A DNA stretch of 64,000 nucleotides from Pseudonocardia sp. T1-2H. GTDB lineage: Bacteria > Actinomycetota > Actinomycetes > Mycobacteriales > Pseudonocardiaceae. Shown here one piece after another: positions 42,288 to 50,463 of the stretch (positions are counted from its first letter, which is position 1; each line of letters starts with the position of its first letter). The notes beneath the pieces are model-generated. The model searched no databases and was not told the origin of the DNA. It saw only the letters and a program-made list of their open reading frames with translations. The stretch is from positions 39,994 through 103,993 of the forward strand of contig NZ_JBBPCL010000002.1 of NCBI RefSeq assembly GCF_038039215.1, given 5' to 3'. The position numbers were made by a program, and so were the translations under genes.

Positions 42288-43499
42288 TTAGGCGTCGGTC
42301 TCCACCGCAGCGGGGAGGCCGTCCCGCACGCCGCGGATCTGATCCAGCGGGTACTTCAGCGCGCCGACGAGCGTCGTCACGGCCACCGTCGTCCGGTTCA
42401 CCTTCACCACCGCGTACCAGCGGCCGTCGATGCGCACCTCCTGGCCCGGCTTCACGTCGCCCTTCTGCAGGTCCAGCCAGCGGCCCTCCTCCTTCGCGAC
42501 GGCCAGCGCGTCCCGCAGGCCGCGGATCTCCTCGTCGAGGAACTCGGCCCGGACGAGCAGCTGCTCCCGCCAGCTCCCGGAGGCGGGCTTGGTGACGTCC
42601 TGCGACACCACGACCCCGGCGCCGTTCCGGAAGTTCCGGACGTGGCCGTCCAGGTCGCGCTGGACCTTGTCCCGGTCGGCCTGCCTCGTCTTCAGCCGGC
42701 GCGCCATCGCGTACGGGTCCTCGCGGTGGCGCATGTGGGAGGCGGCGGACTCGGCCCGCTGCGCGGCCTGACGGCTCTCGGCGAGGGCGTCCAGGCCCTT
42801 CCGGGTGTCGCGGTGGATCTGTTCGAGGTGGCGCTCGTGGCGGCGCTGGCTGTAATGACCCACGAGCACCGGCTGACCCATCGGGATCATGTCGGACGTC
42901 CGGTCCGCGGCGGCGAACCGCGCGTCGGACTCCGCACCCTTCCGCTCGGCCTTGGCGGCGAGGTGGTCGGCGCGCTCGTCCATGTGCTGCGCACGGTCCG
43001 CCTCGGCCTCCTCGTACATGCGGGGCTTCCCGTCGATCTCCACGGTCACCTCGAACCCGGCCGCCTCGAGCGCCTTGCGGTCGGCGTCAATCGCTCCCAG
43101 GCGCGGCGGCCGGTCGCGGGAGTAGCGGACGAACCACGTGCCCAGGTTCCGCGACCAGCGCCAAAGCTGGGGGCTCGCGTGCAGCACCTCGGCGGAGCCG
43201 TCGCCCTTGCTGGTGCCGTCGAGGAGGGTGCCCTCCGCCGCGCTGTAGGTCAGCGTCAGCAGGACGGCGGGCTTCGGGGCCTCGTCCGGGTCGGGCTTCG
43301 GCTTTGCCGCCTCGACGGCCTCGCGCCAGCCCTCAAGGAAGCCCTGCCGGATCGCGGGAGCGGCGGCGGCGCGCTGCTGGAGCGGAAGGTCCATGATCGC
43401 GTACCGGACCTCGGGCGGGTCCGACGGCGGGGTGTCGGTGTAGCCGAGGCGGGCGTAGCCCTCGTGGCCCAGGTGGCGGTAGTCGGTGGTCTCGCTCAT
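42288..43499 (-). CDS. DUF3560-containing protein
   Basis: 403 residues, ATG 43499. The centre (HMDERADHLAAKAERKGAESDARFAAADRTSDMIPMGQPVLVGHYSQRRHERHLEQI) is the signature of DUF3560, a family common on actinobacterial plasmids and phages. The N-terminal ~190 residues are a separate mixed alpha/beta part; the C terminus has a small beta domain (VKPGQEVRIDGRWYAVVKVNRTTVAVTT) after a coiled coil. Biochemical role of DUF3560 is not known to me. The leader has a variant hairpin. Confidence 0.75.
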   Translation of the reverse strand: MSETTDYRHLGHEGYARLGYTDTPPSDPPEVRYAIMDLPLQQRAAAAPAIRQGFLEGWREAVEAAKPKPDPDEAPKPAVLLTLTYSAAEGTLLDGTSKGDGSAEVLHASPQLWRWSRNLGTWFVRYSRDRPPRLGAIDADRKALEAAGFEVTVEIDGKPRMYEEAEADRAQHMDERADHLAAKAERKGAESDARFAAADRTSDMIPMGQPVLVGHYSQRRHERHLEQIHRDTRKGLDALAESRQAAQRAESAASHMRHREDPYAMARRLKTRQADRDKVQRDLDGHVRNFRNGAGVVVSQDVTKPASGSWREQLLVRAEFLDEEIRGLRDALAVAKEEGRWLDLQKGDVKPGQEVRIDGRWYAVVKVNRTTVAVTTLVGALKYPLDQIRGVRDGLPAAVETDA

Positions 43500-43522
43500 C
43501 GGGTGCTCTCTCTCAACGGGAG

Positions 43523-43550
43523 GGGCCGCGCGGCGGGTGCCGCGCGGCCC
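43523..43550 (-). promoter_or_regulatory. variant leader hairpin
   Basis: Sense strand 12-bp stem (43523-43534 with 43539-43550) closing the short loop ACCC. Same position as the ACCACCCC-loop hairpins but with a shortened loop. Confidence 0.55.
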
Positions 43551-43560
43551 GGGGGGTGGG

Positions 43561-44046
43561 TCAGACTTCAACGCCGCGGCGGTCGTCGCGTGCGGGGGCA
43601 GCCTCCGGGGCGGCCGGGTCGCACGGGCCGCCGTAGGTCTCGCGGAGCTTCGCCCAGCGGGGCGCCTGGTCGGGGTCGATGCGCTCGCCCATGTCGACCC
43701 AGTAGCGGGCGCCCTGGGGGTCGGCGTCGAAGTAGAACCGCTGGTACGCCTTCGCGGCGCACTGGTTGCCGTGGAAGCCCTGGGCGTCGAGCGGGACGAC
43801 GGCGCCGTTCTCCGCGGGCCGGATGCGCTTGTTCCCGCCGCGGGGGCCGACGATCTGCAGGGACCAGGCCCGCTCCCCGCGGCGGACCGTGACCGTCCAG
43901 AGGCCGCGGGCCTCGTCCGCCACCTCGATCTTCTCGACGACGCCGGCGAACCAGGTGTCGGGGAAGTCGGGCGTCTCGAAGTCTGCGTGGAGGACCTCGA
44001 CGGCCTGGTTCAGGGAGTAGCGGCAGGTGCGGGCGGCGGCGCTCAT
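43561..44046 (-). CDS. accessory protein, beta-rich
   Basis: 161 residues, ATG 44046 after AAGGAGCACCCG. A beta-barrel-like N-terminal region (YSLNQAVEVLHADFETPDFPDTWFAGVVEKIEVADEARGLWTVTVRRGERAWSLQIVGPRGGNKRIRP) resembles small RNA/DNA-binding barrels. The rest has Tyr/Phe-rich patches and a disordered C terminus. No named family. Confidence 0.6.
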   Translation of the reverse strand: MSAAARTCRYSLNQAVEVLHADFETPDFPDTWFAGVVEKIEVADEARGLWTVTVRRGERAWSLQIVGPRGGNKRIRPAENGAVVPLDAQGFHGNQCAAKAYQRFYFDADPQGARYWVDMGERIDPDQAPRWAKLRETYGGPCDPAAPEAAPARDDRRGVEV

Positions 44047-44071
44047 CGGGTGCTCCTTCGGGGCGGGGTGG

Positions 44072-44100
44072 GGCGCGCGGCGGGGTGGTCGCCGCGCGCC
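44072..44100 (-). promoter_or_regulatory. ACCACCC-loop hairpin
   Basis: Sense strand 11-bp stem (44072-44082 with 44090-44100) closing ACCACCC, 25 bases before start 44046. Confidence 0.75.
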
Positions 44101-44114
44101 CCGGGGGCGGACGG

Positions 44115-44417
44115 TCAGGCGCAGCGGGCGAGGACGGCGTCCACGGCCTCGGTGCGGGCGGCCTGGGCGGTGGCGTAGCGGGCGCGGTCGGCGGCCGGGG
44201 TGGTGGCGATCGCGACGCGGGCGCGGCCCTCGGCGGCGAGGAGCTTGGAGACCCAGCCCTGGCCGTGCTCGGTGAGGGCGTAGGCGATGCGGTGGCGGTC
44301 CTTGGCGGCGAGCTCGGCGGCCTCGTCGTCGTTCTCCTCGATGGCGGCGACGGCGAAGTCGACGGCGAAGCGGAAGGCGGCGATCAGGGCGGCGGTGTCG
44401 GCGGTCGGGGCGCTCAT
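44115..44417 (-). CDS. small helical accessory protein
   Basis: 100 residues from ATG 44417, with GAGGAG upstream. All helical (ALIAAFRFAVDFAVAAIEENDDEAAELAAKDRHRIAYALTEHGQGWVSKLLAAEG). Directly behind promoter copy 3. Function unknown. Confidence 0.6.
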   Translation of the reverse strand: MSAPTADTAALIAAFRFAVDFAVAAIEENDDEAAELAAKDRHRIAYALTEHGQGWVSKLLAAEGRARVAIATTPAADRARYATAQAARTEAVDAVLARCA

Positions 44418-44448
44418 GGTGTTCTCCTCGGTGGGGGTCTCGCTCTTG

Positions 44449-44488
44449 GGTACCTCTAAACCGTACCCCCTCACCCAGCACTGGTCAA
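44449..44488 (-). promoter_or_regulatory. repeated promoter-operator, copy 3
   Basis: Minus strand: -35 TTGACC (44483-44488), 17-bp spacer, -10 TACGGT (44460-44465), inverted repeat GGTACGGTTTAGAGGTACC (44449-44467). The -35 lies inside the last codons of the upstream gene, so promoter sequence is conserved even within coding DNA. Confidence 0.7.
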
Positions 44489-45331
44489 CACTGAAAAAAG
44501 ACTGGTCTGGGCAGGTTCCCGGCGCGGCCGCAGCCGAGGCGCCACGACCGGCGGCACGTCCGCCCGGCCCCGGGCCCCCGCCCACGACGCCAGCACGCGC
44601 TCCCGCCAGGCCAGCGCCTCGTGCAGGCAGTTCCGGCAGTCGGTCCGACCATCCGGGCACGGCGCCCGGTCCGGGTCGTCTGCGTCCCTCCTGGCCCCGT
44701 ACGACCAGGCCATCGAGTCGGCGGACGCCAGCTGCTCCCCGAACAGGTCGAGGCCGTCGGCCTTCAGCCCGAACCCGTGCAGGTTCCGCAGCCCCAGCTC
44801 GCCGACGAGGCGGTCGAACAGGACGGCGGCGCCGACGGTGGCCTGGCGCCGGCACACGGAGCCGACGCCGACGCGCGGCTCGTCGGCCAGGTGCACGCCG
44901 ATCGCCTCGTACATCGCGGCGCACCGCAGGTAGGACGCGACGGTCACGCCCTGCAGGACGGGCAGCCAGGGCACCTCGGGGGCGAGCTGGCGCAGCACGG
45001 CGTAGTTCAGGACCGTCCGGACCTGGTGCTCCTGCAGGGTGAGGCCGGTGCGGGCGAGCTGGTCGTCCTCGCACATCCAGTCCTGCGGGGCGGCGAAGTC
45101 GGGTTCGCCGAGCTGGGCGATGTAGCCGCGTACCTCGTCTGCGTAGCGCTGCGGGGAGATCGTCCAGCGGCCCGACTCGCGCAGCTCGGAGAAGCCCCCG
45201 GAGTCGAGCGCCCAGGGGCCGCGGGCCTCGGGGAGCGCGATGACGCGGGAGAGCCGGGTGCGGGAGATGAACAGGGGGACGCTGGTGCGGCGCAGCCAGC
45301 TGGGCTCAGGGCAGCCGAGGTAGAAGGTCAT
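44471..45331 (-). CDS. DpdA-family deazapurine DNA transglycosylase-like protein
   Basis: 286 residues. It has the hallmarks of the TGT-like DpdA family of phages and mobile elements: ALD43SGGFSEL, AAPQD84WMCED, LPVLQGVT, VGVGSVCRRQ, LHGFGLKADGL, DSMAWSYGARR and a C-terminal CPDG-DCRNC cluster before LAWRERVL. Related enzymes exchange guanine for a 7-deazaguanine in DNA, protecting against restriction. No queC/D/E-type precursor synthesis genes are in this window, so the substrate would come from the host queuosine pathway. Promoter copy 3 overlaps its 3' end. Confidence 0.75.
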   Translation of the reverse strand: MTFYLGCPEPSWLRRTSVPLFISRTRLSRVIALPEARGPWALDSGGFSELRESGRWTISPQRYADEVRGYIAQLGEPDFAAPQDWMCEDDQLARTGLTLQEHQVRTVLNYAVLRQLAPEVPWLPVLQGVTVASYLRCAAMYEAIGVHLADEPRVGVGSVCRRQATVGAAVLFDRLVGELGLRNLHGFGLKADGLDLFGEQLASADSMAWSYGARRDADDPDRAPCPDGRTDCRNCLHEALAWRERVLASWAGARGRADVPPVVAPRLRPRREPAQTSLFSVLTSAG

Positions 45332-45336
45332 CGCGG

Positions 45337-45555
45337 TCAGCCGGCCCGCAGGATCGCGTCGCGCCAGGCCCGGGTGGCGTCGGCGGTGCGGGTGCCGCAG
45401 CTCCCGGGCTGGTGGGCGGGGTAGCGGGCGGCGCAGTGCAGGCAGGTCACCCAGGTCGAGGAGGCGGCGCCCTCGGGGCCGTAGGTGAGGCTCACGCCGA
45501 GGGTGTCGGGGGCGGGCTCGTGGGGGAGCGGGGTGGGCGGGTCGGGGAACGTCAT
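45337..45555 (-). CDS. small zinc-ribbon-like protein
   Basis: 72 residues, ATG 45555 with GAGGAGCCCCG. Motif VTCLHCAARYPAHQPGSCGTR suggests a zinc ribbon. It lies 5 bases upstream of the DpdA-like gene in one message behind promoter copy 4. Function unknown. Confidence 0.6.
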   Translation of the reverse strand: MTFPDPPTPLPHEPAPDTLGVSLTYGPEGAASSTWVTCLHCAARYPAHQPGSCGTRTADATRAWRDAILRAG

Positions 45556-45580
45556 CGGGGCTCCTCGGGGGCGGTGGGGT

Positions 45581-45620
45581 GGTACCGGTAAACCGTACCG
45601 TCCGACGGAGGGCTGATCAA
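45581..45620 (-). promoter_or_regulatory. repeated promoter-operator, copy 4
   Basis: Minus strand: -35 TTGATC (45615-45620), 17-bp spacer, -10 TACGGT (45592-45597), full 19-bp inverted repeat GGTACGGTTTACCGGTACC (45581-45599), TTTTCAGTG upstream. Drives the zinc-ribbon and DpdA-like genes. Confidence 0.75.
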
Positions 45621-45672
45621 CACTGAAAAGAGCGGCCGGGCGTGTCGCCCCGGCCGCTCTACCTGCAGCAAC

Positions 45673-47412
45673 TCAGTCCCCGACCGCCCGCAGGTGCCGC
45701 TCCCCAGCCCCCACCCTGCTGTCCAGGTACGCGGCCACCACTCGCCGCACCACGTCCTCGAGCACCTCCTCTGACAGCGGGTCCCCCTCGTCGCTGTCCA
45801 GCCAGTCCCTCAGCACGGCCACACCGCGCCCGACCCCGGTCCGGGGCACAACCACCTCGGGCTCCTCCACCGGGGCCGCAGCGGGCAGCTCGACCCGCTC
45901 CCGGACCGGCTCAGGTGCGGGCGCCGGCGCGACCGCGGCGTCGGCGGCCGCGAACGGCACGGCGTCACCGGCGTAGTCATCGACCCAGTCCAGGCCGCCC
46001 CGGTCGAGCTGCTCCTTCGCCCTGGTCACCGCGACGTAGGCGAGCATCGCCGTCTCCGGGGACGGGTCCTGGTCGCCGCGCGGCGGGTGCCAGTCGTTCC
46101 CGATCCGGACCGCGCTCCATTCGAGGCCCTTGACCTTGTGGGTCGTCGTGACGACGCGCTCCGCGTACGGCTCGGCGACCGTCTTGGACAGCGCCTCCTC
46201 GACGACGTCGATGCCGTGCGTGTCGAGCAGGCGGACCGTGTTCTCCAGCTCCGTCGACGCCTGCCCGTCCTCGACGTACTGGATGACCGCCCCCCAGGTG
46301 CGGAACGCGGCGAGCTCGGGGTGCCACGCGGTGCGGCCCTGCTGCAGCTGGGCGGCGCCCTCAGCGAGCGCGCGGACGGCGTCCCCGGCGCCCTTCAGGT
46401 GGACCTTCACGCCCTGCTTGTGGGCCTCGATGGCCTCGATGACGGCCTCGGCGTTCGACCGGGTCAGGACGGCGTCCGGGTGGGTGAGCGGGCCGACGAC
46501 GGAGTTCACCGCGTCGTTGCCGGTGATCCGGATCTTCGCGTCCAGCAGGTCCAGCCACTTGTTCGCCTCGTCGGCGACTGCGGTCCCGAAGCGGAACGAC
46601 TTGGTCAGCGAGAGCTGGTGCAGCGCCGGGAAGTCGCCCATGACGGAGACGCAGCCCCGCCACCCGTAGATCATCTGGGCGTCATCGCCGATCAGGTACA
46701 TCGGGAGCTGCTGCTCCCGGAGGACCCCCGCCAGAACGGGGTCGGTGTCCTGGACTTCGTCGACCATCAGGAAGTCGGCCCGGATCTGCGGGTGCGTCAG
46801 CGCCCACCGCTTGAAGTACAGGCCGGGCTTGCTGCGGAGCTTCCCGCCGCCGTGCTTCCCCGACGGGTCGGCCATGTCCTCCCACGCGCGGACGGCGAGC
46901 GGGAGGACCGTGTCGATGATGTGCTGGCGGGCGTCCTCCGCGCCGGGGACGTCCGGGACGTGCGCGGCGCCCAGCACGTCGTCGGCGGATGCGCAGAACT
47001 GGTCGACGGTGCCGATGGCCAGGCGGGCGACCTTGTTCGGGGCGAGCGGAGTGACGTCCTTCCCCAGGTACAGGGGCTCGTTGATCCGGAGGATGCGGGC
47101 GACGTCCTGCAGCGTCTGGCTGGTGATGTCCAGCGTCCGCTTGTAGTGGTGGCCGCCAGCCTGGTAGGCGATGGAGTAGGTCGTCTGCGGAGTGACGTTC
47201 CGGGGGAACGTGCCGGAGGCGGACTCGACGATCGCCTTGTTGAACGCGGTGTAGATCCCCCGCTTGCCGCGGACGGCGAGCTTCTCGCCAGCCTTGCGCA
47301 TCACGGTCGTCTTCCCGGCCCCGGCGCCGGCCTGGCACACGATGCCGGGCCCGCCGTCGTCGGTGGCGTCGAGGAAGTCCTGCTGCTCCGGGGTCAGGGC
47401 GAAGTCGGCCAT
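45673..47412 (-). CDS. UvrD/Rep-type superfamily 1 helicase
   Basis: 579 residues. Motif I is GAGAGKT (29-35) after FLDATDDGGPGIVCQAG; motif II MVDEVQDTDP; motif III LIGDDAQMIYGWRG; later VTTTHKVKGLEW (motif V) and LAYVAVTRAKEQL (motif VI). It is shorter than UvrD (~720 aa), with reduced accessory domains, like phage SF1 helicases. It unwinds DNA in replication or recombination. The C-terminal ~110 residues are Pro/Ala/Glu rich with a final helical piece. Confidence 0.9.
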   Translation of the reverse strand: MADFALTPEQQDFLDATDDGGPGIVCQAGAGAGKTTVMRKAGEKLAVRGKRGIYTAFNKAIVESASGTFPRNVTPQTTYSIAYQAGGHHYKRTLDITSQTLQDVARILRINEPLYLGKDVTPLAPNKVARLAIGTVDQFCASADDVLGAAHVPDVPGAEDARQHIIDTVLPLAVRAWEDMADPSGKHGGGKLRSKPGLYFKRWALTHPQIRADFLMVDEVQDTDPVLAGVLREQQLPMYLIGDDAQMIYGWRGCVSVMGDFPALHQLSLTKSFRFGTAVADEANKWLDLLDAKIRITGNDAVNSVVGPLTHPDAVLTRSNAEAVIEAIEAHKQGVKVHLKGAGDAVRALAEGAAQLQQGRTAWHPELAAFRTWGAVIQYVEDGQASTELENTVRLLDTHGIDVVEEALSKTVAEPYAERVVTTTHKVKGLEWSAVRIGNDWHPPRGDQDPSPETAMLAYVAVTRAKEQLDRGGLDWVDDYAGDAVPFAAADAAVAPAPAPEPVRERVELPAAAPVEEPEVVVPRTGVGRGVAVLRDWLDSDEGDPLSEEVLEDVVRRVVAAYLDSRVGAGERHLRAVGD

Positions 47413-47415
47413 CGG

Positions 47416-47733
47416 TCAGCCCTCCTCGATCACGCGGATGGCGCGGACGAAGGACGAGGGGACGGAGGTGTCGACGCCGTTGCGGTACGAGTAGCAGGTC
47501 ACGAACATCGAGTCCCAGCGCTTCGGGTTGGCGAGGACCAGGTCGCCCGGCTCGAAGGCGATGCCGCTCTTCGTGCGGACGTGCTCGGTGATCTCCACGA
47601 GCGTCCAGTCGGTCCAGTGGCCGAGGTACTGCGGGTAGGCGGCGTGCGCGGCCTCGGCCTCGGCGCGGCGGATGGCGGCGACCTTGTCCAGCAGCTCGCG
47701 GGTGCCGGAGGTCTCGGCGTGCGTGGTGGTCAT
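47416..47733 (-). CDS. small accessory protein
   Basis: 105 residues, ATG 47733 after the exact GAGGAGCACCCG. N-terminal helix (ELLDKVAAIRRAEAEAAHAAYPQYLG), then a beta segment (GIAFEPGDLVLANPKRWDSMFVTCYSYRNGVDTSVPSSFVRAI). It stands just upstream of the helicase. No family recognised. Confidence 0.6.
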   Translation of the reverse strand: MTTTHAETSGTRELLDKVAAIRRAEAEAAHAAYPQYLGHWTDWTLVEITEHVRTKSGIAFEPGDLVLANPKRWDSMFVTCYSYRNGVDTSVPSSFVRAIRVIEEG

Positions 47734-47769
47734 CGGGTGCTCCTCAGGGGTGTCGAGTGGGGGGCGGGG

Positions 47770-47805
47770 GCTCCCGGGCCGGTGGGGTGTGCCCGGCCCG
47801 GGAGC
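47770..47805 (-). promoter_or_regulatory. leader hairpin, variant loop
   Basis: Sense strand 13-bp stem closing GCACACCCCA, a loop related to ACCACCCC, 37 bases before start 47733. Confidence 0.6.
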
Positions 47806-47812
47806 GGCGGGC

Positions 47813-48112
47813 TCAGGCGGCGTTCTCGACGTGGGCGAGCACCTTCTCGGCCCATGCCCAGCTGGTGCTGGTCAGCGCGTGGTCGGTGTGGGTGATGACG
47901 CGCTCCATGGCGCACACGGCGGCGTACCGGTCGCCCTCGGCGTAGGCGCCGCGGGCGGCGCGCATCCCGGCGCGGATCTCGGCGGAGGAGAGGACGCCGA
48001 CCCCGTCGATCACGACCAGCTGGTGCGGGCCGGTCATGGTGACGGCGCCGATAGCGCGGTACCAGGCGGCGAGCGTGGCCAGCGGGAGCAGGGCGGCGGC
48101 GGGAGCGGGCAT
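47813..48112 (-). CDS. small accessory protein
   Basis: 99 residues, ATG 48112 with AGGAGG just upstream and promoter copy 5 directly behind. Hydrophobic N terminus (AAALLPLATLAAWYRAIGAVTM) then helices (AEIRAGMRAARGAYAEGDRYAAVCAMERVITHTDHAL). Function unknown. Confidence 0.55.
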   Translation of the reverse strand: MPAPAAALLPLATLAAWYRAIGAVTMTGPHQLVVIDGVGVLSSAEIRAGMRAARGAYAEGDRYAAVCAMERVITHTDHALTSTSWAWAEKVLAHVENAA

Positions 48113-48131
48113 GTTGTCCTCCTAGTGAGTG

Positions 48132-48171
48132 GGTACCGGTAAACCGTACCGCGCAGGACAGGACTGGTCAA
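48132..48171 (-). promoter_or_regulatory. repeated promoter-operator, copy 5
   Basis: Minus strand: -35 TTGACC (48166-48171), 17-bp spacer, -10 TACGGT (48143-48148), full inverted repeat GGTACGGTTTACCGGTACC (48132-48150), TTTTCAGTG upstream. Predicted leader only ~24 bases. Confidence 0.75.
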
Positions 48172-48180
48172 CACTGAAAA

Positions 48181-48736
48181 TTAATCGGGGACCGGGATCA
48201 CCCTCCCGTCGCTGGTCAGCAGCACCCGGCCGAGCCATGCGTGCTGGACCGGGATCTCCCGGATCCGGTCGACGTCGTGGCTCTCGACGATCCAGCCGAG
48301 GGCCTGCGCCTCCAGGGGCTTCTGATGGCTGAACCCGTGGCAGCCCGAGGCATTGCCCATGCCGCACAGGTGCAGCCCGTTCGCGGCGTCCCACGGACCG
48401 CCGTGACCCTTCGCCACCCGGTGCGCCCAGTTCGTCGCCCTCGCAGACCCGCAGCCCTCACAGACACCGCCGCTGCGCTCCCGAACGATCTCCTTGGCCT
48501 CCTCCTCCGCGGCCCGCTCCGCCGCCGCCCGCGCCGCCTTCGCCGGCGTCGGCGACACCTTGGCCTTCACCGTCGGCGACACCGACCGCAGCGGAGCGGT
48601 CCGCTTCGGCCCGGCACCGCGGCCGAGCTCGCTGCTGCGGGACAGCCCGCTGCCCCGCGCGAGCCCCTTCTCCCCGGGAGAGAGGGGCCCGGCGCGGGGG
48701 CATCGGGGTCCGGCGGGGCTCGCCGGACCTCTTCAT
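48181..48736 (-). CDS. HNH endonuclease (frameshifted)
   Basis: The start ATG 48736 overlaps the SNF2 helicase stop (ATGA), and MKRSGEPRRTPMPPRRAPLSRG is the usual N terminus of phage HNH proteins. The nuclease domain (CEGCGSARATNWAHRVAKGHGGPWDAANGLHLCG...GCHGFSHQ) is in another frame. Dropping one C from the run 48664-48667 (a G on the sense strand) joins them as GLARGSGLSRSSELGRGAGPK, giving ~184 aa. The AHR, N and H of the HNH motif and four Cys are present. It may act in packaging or recombination. Without the fix the nuclease part would start at an internal GTG or ATG. Confidence 0.75.
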
Positions 48737-50463
48737 CGGGCCGCGCGGTCGACGATGGACTGCGCCAGCAGCCGCACCCGGTCGACGGACGGCGCGGACG
48801 GCTGGAAGAGCGGCGCGTCCGGATCGCGGATCGCCTCGCCCTGCATGCGCTTCAGCTGCAGGACCTCGTCGATCACCGGATCGGACCCGGAGTTCGACAC
48901 CATGAAGTAGGCGAGGACCGCGGCCTCCTGGCCGTCGCGCGTGAGGCGGCCGATCGCCTGGTCGTGCACGCCAGGGGACCAGTCCAGCTCGCCGAACACG
49001 GCGACGCTGCAGCGCTTCTGCAGGCCGTCGAGCCCGGCGCCGGCCCGCAGGGACATCATCATCACGCGGGCGTCGCCGTCGATGAACTGGGCCGCCGCGT
49101 CCCGCTTCTGCAGCGGAGACTCCGACCCGGTGTAGTTGACGACGCCCAGGTCGCGGAGCCGCTCCTCCCAGATCGAGTAGACCTGGCGGTGCCAGCCGAA
49201 CAGCAGCACCTTCTCCTCGGACTCGAGGAGCATGCGGACGAACTCGGCGACGTACGGCGCCTTCCCGATCCCGGTGGCCTGCCGCATCTTCCAGTCGAGG
49301 TCACCGCGGGCGGTGAACTGCTTCTGGTGGCTGGCGTCCTGGTCGAGGATGAGGCGGGCCATCGCGAGGCTGTCCGTGGACAGCGCGTCCAGGGCGGCCG
49401 GATCCGAGTCGACCTCCTGCCGGATCCGGACCGGGTCGGGCAGTTCCCGGCCGACGTCCTTCCGGGTGCGGCGCAGGAACAGGCCCTCATCGCGGAGGAA
49501 CGTGCCGAGCGCGGCCGGGTCCTTCACGACCGGCTTCGCGCTGTCGGAGTCCCCGCCCGTCCACTCCTTCAGGAACTCGGCTCGGGTGCCGAGGGCGTCC
49601 GGGGCGAGGATCGAGTAGATGGAGTGGATCTCGCCGCCGTAGTTGTAGACCGGCGTCGCGGACAGGCCGACGACGAACCGGGCCTGGTCCGCGATCTGCG
49701 CGGCCGCGGTTCCCTTCGCCGTGGCGATCCCGCCGCGTAGCTCCTGCACCTCGTCGAAGATGACCGTGTTGACCTGCCCGGCCAGGGCGTCAGCCCAGCC
49801 GGCCAGCTTCGAGTACCCCATGACGATGACGTCCGGCGGGTGGCCGCGGTGCCCGCGGATCTGGTCCAGCGGGTACGCCGTCCCCTTCTTCGCGGCGTGA
49901 CCGATCAGCATCGGCCACGTCAGGTGCAGCTCGCGGAGCCACTGCTCGGGCAGGTGCGTCAGGGTGACGATGAGCGCGGGGAGCGCGTCGGGCTGGTCGA
50001 GCAGGTAGAGCGCGCTGGCCGACTTTCCCAGACCGAGGTCATCCCCGAGGATCATCCGCCCGGACGTCCGCATCATGCGGGCGGCGACCGACTGGTACTC
50101 CCGCGGCGGCCGCGACGGCTCCATGCCGAGGGTGAGCGCACCGGATCCGCCGGCGAGGACGTCGTCGATGGCCTCCTGTCGGGCGCGGTGCTCGGACACG
50201 CGGGCGTCGAGCTGGGCGCGGGTGCGCGGGTCCATCTCGAGGGGCCAGCGCTCGCAGATCCAGGCGACGTCCCGGGCCGTCTCCGGGGTGTCGACGATGG
50301 ACACGGCGCCGCTGCGGTCGGTCGAGACCCGGGGCAGCAGCCGCTTCACCTTGATCATCACGTGGGGGGCGGCAGAGATCCACCAGGAGGCCCGGTCCCC
50401 GCCGCGGCGTGACTGCGCCTCCACCTGCGGCCGCCGGTGCTGCAGCGTGCCGTACGTCGCCAT
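48733..50463 (-). CDS. SNF2-family DEAD-like helicase
   Basis: 576 residues. Motif I is GDDLGLGKSAS (140-150); motif II VIFDEVQEL; motif III VVGLSATPVYN; motif V/VI regions MMMSLRAGAGLDGLQKRCSVAVF and QAIGRLTRDGQ. The region before motif I (REYQSVAARMMRTSGRMIL) is the SNF2 Q-motif. Single-subunit SNF2-type helicases beside a small nuclease are usual in actinophage replication/recombination modules. Start overlaps the nuclease gene stop. Confidence 0.9.
   Translation of the reverse strand: MATYGTLQHRRPQVEAQSRRGGDRASWWISAAPHVMIKVKRLLPRVSTDRSGAVSIVDTPETARDVAWICERWPLEMDPRTRAQLDARVSEHRARQEAIDDVLAGGSGALTLGMEPSRPPREYQSVAARMMRTSGRMILGDDLGLGKSASALYLLDQPDALPALIVTLTHLPEQWLRELHLTWPMLIGHAAKKGTAYPLDQIRGHRGHPPDVIVMGYSKLAGWADALAGQVNTVIFDEVQELRGGIATAKGTAAAQIADQARFVVGLSATPVYNYGGEIHSIYSILAPDALGTRAEFLKEWTGGDSDSAKPVVKDPAALGTFLRDEGLFLRRTRKDVGRELPDPVRIRQEVDSDPAALDALSTDSLAMARLILDQDASHQKQFTARGDLDWKMRQATGIGKAPYVAEFVRMLLESEEKVLLFGWHRQVYSIWEERLRDLGVVNYTGSESPLQKRDAAAQFIDGDARVMMMSLRAGAGLDGLQKRCSVAVFGELDWSPGVHDQAIGRLTRDGQEAAVLAYFMVSNSGSDPVIDEVLQLKRMQGEAIRDPDAPLFQPSAPSVDRVRLLAQSIVDRAAR

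Noticed and set aside
42057..43892. 611-codon plus-strand frame and similar long antisense frames across the accessory block
   Set aside because: High-GC shadow ORFs opposite real minus-strand genes; real genes have start-associated sequences, overlaps and recognisable domains.
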